Positions 38,695 through 49,578 of a stretch of 64,000 bases of DNA are shown piece by piece. A program made the position numbers and the translations under genes. Source of the DNA: Plasmodium coatneyi. Lineage: Eukaryota > Apicomplexa > Aconoidasida > Haemosporida > Plasmodiidae. The stretch covers positions 496,001 through 560,000 of the forward strand of contig NC_033566.1 in the NCBI RefSeq assembly GCF_001680005.1, given 5' to 3'. The notes beneath the pieces were generated by a model. The model saw only the letters and a list, made by a program, of their open reading frames with translations. It was not told the DNA's origin and did not search any database. The stretch's first letter is position 1; each line of letters opens with the position of its first letter.

Positions 38695-39036
38695 TTAAAA
38701 AATTATTTTAAAGAATTTCCCGTTAACCATGTTGTTCAGTATGTTCTCGGGTTTCTTCACCTCCCGCAGGGACTCCCTAACGATAGCCACCTCGCGCTGC
38801 ACAACCTGTTCAGGCAAATCAGAGATGGATACACTCACGGGCTTAGCAGACAAAATATGTAGAGCCATATCATTTGCAATTTCGGCAATACATTCCTTTT
38901 TACTTTTTAATTTTTCCGTCAGCTCTTCGACTGTTGAAACGACTTGGACCCCAGACGTCCCAATATTTTCCTCCACCTGGTTGTGAATGTGGTAATGTAA
39001 AAACTGGTTCTCATTTTTTCGCTCATATTCCGCTCG
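38695..39036 (-). pseudogene. EF-Ts C-terminal-like fragment without start codon
   Basis: This open frame of 113 codons resembles the C-terminal half of bacterial-type elongation factor Ts, the exchange factor for EF-Tu in organelles. Matching features are HYHIHN, NDMALHILSAKP, DLPEQVVQREVAIV and KKPENILNNMVNGKFFKI, in family order. The frame opens after a TGA at 39037-39039 and contains no ATG. The N-terminal UBA-like part and the nucleotide-exchange TDFV motif are not in it. A frame at about 39437-39550 (minus) with LVMCTSVGVFGTNPS could be a decayed or spliced middle part, but a stop lies just before it and I see no good acceptor. Either this is a decayed copy or its 5' exons are too divergent for me to see. 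It lies upstream of the cyclase on the same strand. Confidence 0.5.
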
Positions 39037-39113
39037 TCAAAAAGTCAATCGCTCGATTTAAGAGGTTTTATCTCCGTTTTAGTACACACTTAGACCATTT
39101 CCGTTCGATTGGT

Positions 39114-39148
<35 letters not shown>

Positions 39149-41260
39149 CTTTGTACGGCCCCTCAGTTTGTACGTTTTTTTTTTTTTTCCTCCATGCCGC
39201 ATCTTTCATCATGCTTATAACAACATATAAACAGTGTTGAAAAAAAGAAGGGTGCATTACTTATGACTGTGTGTGACGGAGATTGTTTAAGGGTAAAGAG
39301 AGGCTGCATGATGAAGCAACGGCAGAACGAAGCATGTATGCACAAACACAAATGTAGTAGTCATGCACGTGTATACACACACAAGCGTGAATGAACTTAG
39401 GGGAATTTTTTTCTGTTTTTTTTTTTTTTTTTTTTTTTTTCTGCGCCATTTGTGCGATATGTTTAAAGAGGGCCACGCTTTCACGGTGGGCGTTCGATGG
39501 GTTTGTTCCGAAGACACCAACTGAGGTGCACATGACAAGCCACACATCGGAAGGTTGTTAACAAATTGGGGGTTATTTCCGGTTGTGCGTAACATGCGGA
39601 AGATATCAAACAAATTTAACTTGACAAAAATGTGAAAGTGAAAAAAAAGTGGGGACAAAACAAAGGAGAAAAAAAAAAATTTATGTATGTATTTATATGT
39701 ACTAGTAAGAACAAAGGAACAAGTGGAAAGATACACATATATGCGCATACACATGTATAACCCTCGTGTGCACATGTGCCCTCGAGGCAAAAAAAAGAAC
39801 GGCACATACAAGAATTAACAATGTGTTACGTGAAGGGCCATGTTTGCCACTACACCACGGAAAAAACCCAAAGGGGCGATTTGCACGTACAGACCACATA
39901 GCAGCATACGCTATAGGAGAAGGCAGATGAGGTGCGTGTAAATGGGAACAATTCATCGTTCGTCCATCCTGGCGCCGTTATGCAATAAACAGAACGATGA
40001 ATTTAACAAGTATGAATCCAAAAAGGACATAGAAAGGAGAAAAAAAAGAAAAAAAGAACTTTTAAATTTTGAATTACAAAGTAGGTACTTTTTTTTTTTT
40101 TTTTTTTTAGCACCCAAATGGTTAACAGAAAATTGCGTGAAAAAAATTAGTAAATAAAAATACGACAATCAGGTTAGCAGCGCAAAAGCAAAAGGCACTA
40201 CACGTACGTTTTTCAAATAGGAAAATCAATCCACTGGAAGAGTGCTCCCTCATTTTTATCTTTTAAAATGACTTGGAAATTGCGAACAGTTGACGTAAAG
40301 GACACACGGGGAGCCTGAGCTGTTCATTACTTTTTTCATTCCTTTTTTTTTTTTTTAACTTAAAAATATGGCGCTTATTTTGTTTAAAGGGGGAAGCATT
40401 TAATTTAAAGTGATCTCCTAGAAGTATCTACATGAAAAAAAAAAAAAAAAAAAAAGAGGCAAAGAAGCCAAGAAAAGGAGCAAGCAATAAGGAAAAATGA
40501 CCATATGAACCAAGACAGCCACAAATGGCTAAGGGGGGAAAGTGGCCCGAGAAAGTAATCTTCCTCAGTTCAGGATCTTTTCCATCTTGCATCCTATTGT
40601 TCTTGCTCCACTCGTCACTTGATGAAACACCCCTTTTTAAACTCTCCCTTACCCTTTGGACATCCTCTATGTGTACTTTTTTTTTTTGTTAGTGTTCCCT
40701 TTTTTTTTTTTTTACTGGGTTTTTCTACCGATGTGTCTTCCTCATTCTTCTAGTAGTTCACTTCCCTTATTACGGAATATGTGTGTTTTTTTTTTTTTTT
40801 TTTTTTAACTATTAAAATATATAGTAATGTTGATCATTTTATTGTGTATTATTTTTTTTTTCCTTTATGCTACTTTTTCATAACTTCTTACTATATGGAT
40901 TAAAAATTATTATTTTCCGAATGGCAACATTTATTTTTGATATGTTCGTTGCGGAGGATTATTTTTTTTGGACACTTCAACATTCACATGAATATGACAA
41001 ATATTCAAAAGAAGAAAAAGAGTCCACTTGAAAAAAAAGAAGGGTGGTGGTGATGAATTAAACGAATATTATGTTCAATTGTTGTATATCACAAAACATA
41101 GTTCCTATGGAAAATTTAATAGTATGTATGCATATGAACTTACCAAAAAAAAGGAAACACGTAATCTAATAAATTTCTCAAGGATCAACAATTAAACGAA
41201 AATTTACTAATATCTTTTTTATTTAATCATGCATTGGAGCTCTGTACATTCATGTAATAG
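39037..41260. other. AT-rich flank left of the palindrome
   Basis: This stretch contains several long poly-T tracts (39117-39145, 39418-39440, 40788-40806). Apart from the possible small ORF at 39942-40157 and the weak EF-Ts-like frame near 39500, nothing coding is seen. The composition turns more AT-rich from about 40,800, marking the change from conserved core to the island. Confidence 0.45.
39942..40157 (+). CDS. Possible small lysine-rich protein, unconfirmed
   Basis: A 71-codon ATG frame starts MGTIHRSSILAPL, has a basic middle (KKDIERRKKRKKELL) and ends APKWLTENCVKKISK. Its centre contains a GTAGG...poly-T...TTTAG stretch at 40081-40110 that looks like an intron of exactly 30 nt. Splicing it out or reading through keeps the frame. 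Thirty nucleotides would be unusually short for an intron here, so either the poly-Phe run is real or the frame is chance. I recognise no family. Confidence 0.25.
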   Translation: MGTIHRSSILAPLCNKQNDEFNKYESKKDIERRKKRKKELLNFELQSRYFFFFFFLAPKWLTENCVKKISK

Positions 41261-41838
41261 TATGAATATTACATTAAATAGATATGCTCTAAAAAAAATG
41301 AAAAAGTAAAAATAAACCTCTTGGTAACACGTTTACAAAAAAAGATTTAATCAATTTAAGAAGAACAGGGATATTCAAGTATGCGTTTTCCTCCTGAGGA
41401 TGCCTATCTTTCCTTAAGTGTGATTGTATTATAACGTGTGAAGTATAACACCGCTTTGCGTTTTCAAATATTCTGTAGTAAATTGTCTAAATATAACTCC
41501 TTATCCATGGCCTTTTCTTCCATTTCACACACTCCTTGAACACCAAAGCCAAAATGATCATATACACAATAAAAACGGTCGTAGCTCCCTCTCAACACCC
41601 TGTAAGTATAGAAAGTACGCACACCCCCTTAAAGGTGAAAGCTGAAAGCAGTAAAATTGAAAATCCAAAGATTCACAAAAAAAGAGTTCAATTCATGAGA
41701 GCACGCAGAGAAAAAAATTAAAAAAAAAAAAAGAAAGAAAGAAAAGAGAGAAAAGAAAGAAAGATAAAAGGAAAAAAAGAAAGAATGAATGAATGAAAGA
41801 AAGGAAAGCGAAGAAATGTCTAAGGATATTAGAATGGA

Positions 41839-42200
41839 GGTTCAGGGTTTCAGAGTTTAGGGTTCTAGGTTCAGGGTTTAGGGCTTAAGGTTTCGATGTT
41901 TATGATTTAGGGTTTCCGGGATGAGTGTTTCAGGGTTTAGGGTTCAGGGGTTTAGGGTTCAGGGTTCAGGGTTTAGGGTTCAGGGTTCAGGGTTTAGGGT
42001 TCAGGGTTCAGGGTTTAGGGTTCAGGGTTCAGGGTTCGGGGTTTAGGGTTAAAGGTTCAGGGTTTAGGGTTCAGGGTTCACGATTCAGGGTTCGGGGTTT
42101 AGGGTTAAAGGTTCAGGATTTAGGGTTCAGGGTTCAGGTTTTAGGGTTTAGGGTTCAGGGTTTAGGGTTCAGGGTTCAGGGTTTAGGGTTGAGGCGTTTA
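41839..42200 (+). repeat. Internal telomere-like repeat, left arm
   Basis: Tandem GGGTTCA/GGGTTTA heptamers lie G-rich on the plus strand and read towards the palindrome centre. The Plasmodium telomere repeat is GGGTT(T/C)A. Copies are degenerate, with variants such as GGGTTAAA and GATTCAGGG. The open frame through them encodes only a FRVQGLG-type periodic peptide and is not a gene. Confidence 0.95.
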
Positions 42201-42642
42201 GGTTTCAAGTTTCACAATCAAGATTGCGTTTCCTCAGGAAGAAGTTCAATATAGATATTACGGATTTGGAATTAATGTTTAGGTTTTTAAGAATGAGTTT
42301 CCTACTTAAAAAATTGATGATTCCGGCTTAGGTCTCAGGGTTCAGGATCTTAGATATCATAGTTATGGTTCAGATATATGGCTCCAGATTATGTATTCAA
42401 TAAGTTACTTCCCAGCAAATTTCTGGATGTAATTATTTTCGTTCATAACCCTAACCGACATCCATATATCTGAACCATAACTATGATATCTAAGATCCTG
42501 AACCCTAAGACCTAAGCCGGAATCATCAATTTTTTAAGTAGGAAACTCATTCTTAAAAACCTAAACATTAATTCCAAATCCGTAATATCTATATTGAACT
42601 TCTTCCTGAGGAAACGCAATCTTGATTGTGAAACATGAAACC

Positions 42643-43004
42643 TAAACGCCTCAACCCTAAACCCTGAACCCTGAACCCTAAACCCTGAACCCTAAACCCT
42701 AAAACCTGAACCCTGAACCCTAAATCCTGAACCTTTAACCCTAAACCCCGAACCCTGAATCGTGAACCCTGAACCCTAAACCCTGAACCTTTAACCCTAA
42801 ACCCCGAACCCTGAACCCTGAACCCTAAACCCTGAACCCTGAACCCTAAACCCTGAACCCTGAACCCTAAACCCTGAACCCTGAACCCTAAACCCCTGAA
42901 CCCTAAACCCTGAAACACTCATCCCGGAAACCCTAAATCATAAACATCGAAACCTTAAGCCCTAAACCCTGAACCTAGAACCCTAAACTCTGAAACCCTG
43001 AACC
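42643..43004 (-). repeat. Internal telomere-like repeat, right arm
   Basis: This is the mirror copy of the left tract. On the plus strand it is C-rich CCCTGAA/CCCTAAA, so its G-rich strand runs on the minus strand, again towards the centre. Confidence 0.95.
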
Positions 43005-43582
43005 TCCATTCTAATATCCTTAGACATTTCTTCGCTTTCCTTTCTTTCATTCATTCATTCTTTCTTTTTTTCCTTTTATCTTTCTTTCTTTTCTCTCTTT
43101 TCTTTCTTTCTTTTTTTTTTTTTAATTTTTTTCTCTGCGTGCTCTCATGAATTGAACTCTTTTTTTGTGAATCTTTGGATTTTCAATTTTACTGCTTTCA
43201 GCTTTCACCTTTAAGGGGGTGTGCGTACTTTCTATACTTACAGGGTGTTGAGAGGGAGCTACGACCGTTTTTATTGTGTATATGATCATTTTGGCTTTGG
43301 TGTTCAAGGAGTGTGTGAAATGGAAGAAAAGGCCATGGATAAGGAGTTATATTTAGACAATTTACTACAGAATATTTGAAAACGCAAAGCGGTGTTATAC
43401 TTCACACGTTATAATACAATCACACTTAAGGAAAGATAGGCATCCTCAGGAGGAAAACGCATACTTGAATATCCCTGTTCTTCTTAAATTGATTAAATCT
43501 TTTTTTGTAAACGTGTTACCAAGAGGTTTATTTTTACTTTTTCATTTTTTTTAGAGCATATCTATTTAATGTAATATTCATA

Positions 43583-44583
43583 GGGAGAGAGAATATGAAC
43601 CATTTTAAGCTTACTGAACCTTGGTGACGCTATTGAACCTCTTAGATCTAATAAATTAGAAGGAGGGACCTGTTTTAATGTATGAAATATAGTATAAATT
43701 AAGGTGGGAGGAGAAGTGATATTAGTGTTGTACACATGCCCTATACAAATGCACAATTTGTAATATACTTAGAAGGAAAGGGAAAAGGAGGAATAGTGTG
43801 AATACTTGAATATAATTTAGATAAGTGAAAGTAGGGGAGAGTGTTAAAATAGTGTAATATATATTTTACTTAAAGTGTTTATAATATAATTATAAGGAAA
43901 GTAAGATGAAAGAAATGAAGGACGATGTATAACACATAAGATACCACTATGAGGGTGTGCTTATACCTGTCGTTTGAAATATAGTTAATGTGAACTTCTA
44001 TATGGAGACCTTCCTGATTTATCTTGTAAAGGTATGCTCCCCCCCGTTTAGCATTAATAAGTTAACATGGTCAAAGTAGAATACCTTGCATAAGAACTGT
44101 ACGCAAGTTCAAACAATTTTTAATGAACCTCATTCGGGGAGCCGTGAAATATGAATGAGTAACGTGGGCAAGGTACCTATTTCTTAGGGGGAAGTTCCAT
44201 CCCGGTATACACAGTATTGGGGAGATATAAATAATAGTATAGCCTTTTAAGTGGTCACCTATTGTACATTAGTATGGCGTACCAATTGAGAATGCATAAG
44301 GAATTTCGTAATTGATACCCCCTGAGCTTTGTGAATTCTGAACCCATTCACCCATATCTTCACCTTAATTGTACACATATAATAGTTTAACACATATTTG
44401 TGTACTATCATTGCCTGAGGTATTGTAGAATATGTACTCCTGATAGAAATAAAAGCTTGTGCTGATTAATTTATAATCATCCTGAAGTTCACGAAATACT
44501 CACGTACACATTTTGTAGGAATATATGTGGGAGGAGATCTTTTTAATATAAATACCACATAAACAGGAATATACACATAAATC
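43583..44583. other. Spacer between palindrome and kir A
   Basis: AT-rich non-coding sequence of about 1 kb. It should include the 5' flank of kir A. No known motif was recognised. Confidence 0.4.
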
Positions 44584-46820
44584 ATGGTGCTCGCTAAGCG
44601 AGTATTACACCCATTCCTTCCTTCAAAATGAATATACAAACATAGTATATGTAATTCTCCATGCATATTAAAAGAGAAGAGTAGGAAAACATATATATAT
44701 ATGTAATTGTTTAATTATATTTACAGACAGAGAAGCCTATATTATATTCAGAATGGATCTATGATATGTTCAAGGAGGGTGGCAATCTCTCCCTACCTCT
44801 TGAAATTATGCAGAAGTTACAGACAGTGTTGGATGAATATAACACAATAAAGGGATCTGCATTTAACATTGCGCAAGCGTGCTACTATGTGTCGAAAGTA
44901 AAAGAACAGAATCCAGGCGGGGATGGTGATATTTGTAAGTTCTTTTATTATTGGCTATGGGGCATGTTAGTTAACAAACTTCGTCATGATCAAATTTCGA
45001 ATGTAATGAGTAAAGTTTACGCAGCGTGGGCAGCGTCCTACCCAGGAAGTAGTTGTACAAAGGGGGACATTCATAATGAAGAAGGTGCTTCCTATAGTAA
45101 GAAGAATAAATTTGATTATGAACAGGACTATAATCCCAAGAGAGAACAATTAAAGAAGTATTATGATTCTTGCGATAATGTATACCGTACGGTCAAGGGG
45201 ACTCTTCCAACATTCCCTGAAGTGCGTGTTAAATGTGTGAAAGGTAGTAACGATGTATATTGTACCAGACTTCAGGAGATATATATGAGCTACTGCCTGA
45301 TGGAGTTATCACAATTAGCATGTACACCACCGGAGAAACTGTCTGTCGGGGACGACTTCGACCTTGGCGACGCCGTGGTAGATGGTGGAAGTGATTATCC
45401 ACCACGACACCAAGATCTACCCAAACCTAAGCCAAATCCTAATCCTAACCAAGCCGGTAGTAGTGGTAGTTTCCCGGTAGGTGTTGATGGTGTCTGAATT
45501 AGTGGTGGGAAAGGAAAAGGAAGGGTCATTCTTCACCTTATTCATTCCTTTTCCAACATAAACAATTATATATTAAACACAGTGTATTCTATACATAATA
45601 TCATAAACTTAAGAGCAGTGGAAGTGCATGGACACATCCATCTACACATACATACTCCATTTTCTGCTAATTAAATTTATAGGAACAATGTTTAGGCAAA
45701 TTACCTTCAAAATTAATGTATAGTTCATTCGATAATAGTGATAAGAAATGTTGTAAAGATCTGAATGGCACCGTAAGTACTGTCAAAACTGAACTAGAGA
45801 GTATAAGGGGAGCGCATAACGGCATTCCAGGCTCAGAGGAATACATTATGGGAGCCTGGTGCCATGTGCCCAACATGGAAAATAACGTTGTTCCCAAGAT
45901 TGAACATTGTAAATTTTTATATTATTGGTTGGGATATATACTATTTTTTACTTCTAACCAACGTGACAAATTTTCTACCGCCATGGAGAAAGTCTACGAC
46001 CAACTAAAACAACTGAGCGGAACAGGAAGTAGTACCCCATGTAATAATTTATATGAGAATGGCAACATTCCTTTGGACACTTTTCTTAATATGAAATCAA
46101 TATATGACTACACCCAAGACTACAACACTATAAATGCATATAAACCAAACACTGGGGCTCCTCCCAAAACTGACTGTAAGGATGACTACGTCGGCTACCT
46201 GAACGACGTTCTTATTGCACATGAAAAAATGCAATCACACTGTAAAGGAAGTTCGAATTCCAGCCAAGCATGGTGTACGGATTTTAAGCGAGTGGCTGAG
46301 AAACACAATTATGAGGAACTCCTAAAATTAAAGTGCAAATTAAAATACACCTCAGAATGTACAAACAACACCATAACTGCTGCTGTATCTGGTACATTAC
46401 TCACATTAGGAATGGGGGTAGCTTCCCTACTTTTATATAAAGTAAGTAATTACAACAATTATAATAGAGCTATATATATATATATGACATATGTATGAAA
46501 ATGTTAATGCATAATACATATTCTTTCAACCCTAACACACCCTTATTCCCGCCCTTCCTCCCTTCCTTCCTTTCTTCTTCCCTCAGTACACTTCCATATT
46601 CAATGGGATAAATAACACCTTCTCTGGAAAAAGAAGAAAGGGAAGATCAAACCACCAACAACAACACTTCGATACATCCACAGATGACACGTTAACAGAA
46701 TACTCCACTGAAGCTTCAACATACGGTTCTACAGATAATTCTATCATCTATAATGCTAGGCCACCATCTGGAACGAAAAATACACGGGGTCGAAAGAATA
46801 TAGGTTACCATGGTATGTGA
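44584..46820 (+). CDS. kir: KIR antigen A, two-module PIR protein
   Basis: Exons: 44727-45476 (module 1, 250 codons), 45683-46441 (module 2, 253 codons) and 46587-46820 (cytoplasmic, 77 aa plus stop), all phase 0. A possible first exon of six codons is 44584-44601 (MVLAKR), which is weak. KIRs are PIR-family variant proteins of P. knowlesi carried to the infected red cell. Each module has the PIR pattern with FYYWL or FLYYWLG and spaced cysteines. Module 2 starts with KLPSKLMYSSF and ends in a membrane segment (about 46378-46441, GTLLTLGMGVASLLLYK). Module 1 has no membrane segment: it ends in a Pro/Asn/Gly stretch and splices at CCG|GTAGGT. The cytoplasmic tail begins YTSIFNGINNTFSGKRRK and ends GYHGM. 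It is convergent with kir B. Confidence 0.88.
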
Positions 46821-47498
46821 TGTACCACTACATGTGATGTTCTCTCTCCCCCTCTTCGGAGGGGGACCATATAAATAACTGCAGAACTCATACAGTGTGA
46901 AAAAGAGTAAATTGGCTTTTTTCCCATTTGTTCCTTTTAATTTATTTTTTCCTCTTTTCCTTTTTTTTTTTTTTTTTTTTTTCTTTTGTTTCTTTCTGCA
47001 ACTTATGTTAATTACAAAAAAAACTTGATTACACTTTCGTAAAATGTGCAAAAAAAAATTGCCAAAAAAATTACCCAAAAAAAGAAAGAAAAATGCCCTA
47101 ATATAAATTTGTCACAGGAAAATTGCGAAAAAGTGGTCCTCGTCGCTGTTCCGTGAAAACAGTGCAACGTGCACCACCGAGTGCGCAAAGCAAAATTGCA
47201 CCGTGTAATATTTACAAAAAAAAAAAAAAAGAAAAAAAAAAATTAAATTGAATTAATTCATAATATTAAAAAAGAAAAAGAAAAAAGTCCACCTCTAACA
47301 TTTAAAAAAAAAAAAAAGGAAAAAGAGGAAAAAAGAAAAATAGGAAAGAAATGCCACTTCGTCCTTTGCACTGTATGTAAACTGTGCGCATAACCTCTTT
47401 ATATTAAGTGGGAAGGAGGAAAAACATTACACATTCCAATGCGTTACATTCAATGTGTTACATTGCACACAATGTGTTGTTACATATACGATGTTACA
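46821..47498. other. A-rich spacer between convergent kir A and kir B
   Basis: Poly-A and poly-T tracts (46961-46982, 47217-47242, 47303-47316) and short repeats of ACATTACA type near 47425-47500 fill the region. No coding region is seen. Confidence 0.5.
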
Positions 47499-49578
47499 TT
47501 ACATACGTTGATAACTAATGTTTTTCCTGTTTTCATTTCCTCCTCTTCTATCATTATTATTTGCCCTTCCTTCCCTTCTTCTTCTGGTGGGTGGTGATGG
47601 TGGTGGCCCACCAAATACGGATGATTCATCCGCAGAACCAATGGTTGAGGCACCTTCTGTGGAATATAATGTTGAGATGTCGTCTTCTGTGAGTGTGTTT
47701 AGGTCCCGTCGGACGGATCATCTATTTCTGCTGCTTCCAAAGGAGTTTTTTATCCCAGAGAATAGGGAAGTGTACTGAAAGAAAGGAAGGAAGGGAAGGC
47801 GTGTATATTATGTTCAACATAATTTACACTGGCATTTATTTCTAAATAAAAAATCAATATGGAAAAGAATACTATTATTCATGCTATTATTTGAATTATA
47901 ATTTTACTTTAAATAGGAGGAAAGCAGCCGCCGGTATTCCGACTAGTGCACCGGCAGAAGGAACCGCTGTACTAGCAACTGTGCTTTCACCAGGGGAGGT
48001 TTCACTATTGCGCTGTGCTAGACTCGCTTGGGACTCAGGACTACTTGCCTCCTGTGTGCACTGCTTTGGATTTTTCAGTACACACCCTACATCTAATTCT
48101 GCTTTCTGCTCATAATCCAAATACCATTCTTTAAATTTATTACACCACTTGTGATTTTTTGTGTGCTACACATTCCTTCTGTATAATTTCATAGGCATAT
48201 TGTACTTTCTGTAGGTAATCTTCATATCGTGCAGAACAAAGTTCCCCTTCACCTTTTGGTTCCTCAGTTATAGTACTTTCATCCATCTGATAATTGGACA
48301 GTATTTTCATTTGTTTGAAATACTCTTGAGTAATATCAGTATATATAGTTCCACACCTATATTCAGAAAGCAACTTCTCCTTCAGTGCACGATAAATTTT
48401 ATCCGTAACTTCTGAGAAGGTATTATCCCTGCCCAAATTGTTCCATACTTTATCTCCCAGCCAAAAATAAAACAGGTCATATACAGGACCACTCACTTCC
48501 TTCCTCCTTACTTCTCCTGCGTAGTCCCCCTCTTCGTTCGCACCATTAGTTACATAACACCAAGCTTTTGTGATGTTACCGGCATGTTTCTTAATACGAT
48601 CATACTTGTTTAATTCATTCTCTAAATGAGCCCTTATTTCTGTCTCCTTATTCCAAATTCCACCTCCTGTGGTACTTCCTGCCCCTCTGTCAAAATTATC
48701 GTACCTTTCTTTTGAAGGTAATTCATCTGAATCATCTTCCTGCAAATGTAATTGGTGAGGAATGAAATATATAAATGAGTATTCCTATAAATGTTCCTTA
48801 CATTTTCCCATTACAATATGTACAAAGTGCCACGTGTACGTTGGTGCATTTCAGTTGAACATGGAATAATGTGCAGTAGTTGCTGTAGTGTTTGTTCTTG
48901 TCCTACTTCTTCCATTGTTAAGGTTTCCGGTGCCTGTACTCCTTTGCACTCTAATTGTGGTAAATTCTGCTTAGTCTCACAGTTTCCGTTGCTTTTCTTG
49001 AATTCCATACAGTACTTATCATCACTATTATTTTCCACACATTTCTCACATAACCATATATATGCTTTTTGAGCTTTACTGTGGTATTTAATATAATTCC
49101 CATCTGATAAATAACTACTGCACTTCGGAAGTTTCGCTATAGCACTAACATTATAGTCATAATTGAATAGTTGCATACTATTATCGAAAACGTCCTCGCC
49201 AATATTATCGTACATATCATTGAACTTCTGCTTGCGTTTTTCCCCTTGTAACTTGTCGTAAATTTTCCTCATTATATCCATAAAATCCTGGTCCTTTAAT
49301 GTTCTTATTTCATTAACTAACCAATAATAAAAGAAGTCCCAAGGTTTACCGTCGAGTGGTGGTCCTTTCTCTATTTCCATTTTATATGCATTGCACCATC
49401 CTCTTGCAACTATACTGGCCAAGCCTCATCTCTTAATTCTTATTGGCCCTAATACTTCCCCCAGCGTCCTCGTTAATTGATCCCCGTAATTCTCTTGCGG
49501 TGATTCTTTGTTACATGTTCCTTTCTTGTTGAACTCATCGTATACTTCCTGTGTGGGCAATGGAAGTGAACTTCCGCT
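47499..49578 (-). pseudogene. KIR pseudogene B, two modules, three lesions
   Basis: Recognisable exons: 49578-48907 (module 1, 224 codons, donor GAA|GTAGGA), 48739-47908 (module 2 with membrane segment near 47960-47908, ending FLLFK) and 47774-47499 (cytoplasmic tail). Three lesions break it. First, a TGA in module 1 at 49428-49426 (codon 51). Second, a frameshift in module 2 within a six-A run (T6 on plus, 48155-48160); the downstream frame then continues with PIR-like KWCNKF. Third, a TGA at 47720-47718 in the cytoplasmic exon, 19 codons in, after which the usual tail pattern (LNTLTEDD, then NISYQRM and TAA) continues in the same frame. No first exon was found. The layout matches kir A and kir E, and it is convergent with kir A. 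Three independent lesions argue against a single sequencing error. Confidence 0.85.

Larger units (their letters stand above)
41261..43582. repeat. 1.1-kb-arm inverted repeat (palindrome) with telomere-like cores
   Basis: The left arm 41261-42381 and right arm 42462-43582 are reverse complements of each other around an 80-bp spacer (42382-42461). The arm ends add to the same sum (84,843), so there is no net indel. I found two mismatches by eye, at 42208/42635 and 42336/42507. Each arm has about 580 bp of unique AT-rich sequence, then about 360 bp of GGGTT(C/T)A repeats, then about 180 bp of unique sequence next to the spacer. The mirrored 61-codon frames at 41536-41721 and 43122-43307 are identical because of the symmetry and show no family, so I do not call them genes. 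Confidence 0.97.

Noticed and set aside
41925..42918. Two 109-codon open frames (41925-42254 + and 42589-42918 -) encoding FRVQGLG-type repeats
   Set aside because: They are translations of the 7-bp telomere-like repeat and its mirror copy; a heptamer stays open in many frames by chance.
41536..43307. Two identical 61-codon ATG frames facing each other
   Set aside because: They are identical only because of the palindrome, and have no family, no neighbouring exons and poly-A tails in the frame.
44727..45497. kir A module 1 as a separate gene ending at the stop 45495-45497
   Set aside because: It would lack a membrane segment. A phase-0 donor at 45477 joins it to the next module, and the same design occurs in kir E and kir B.
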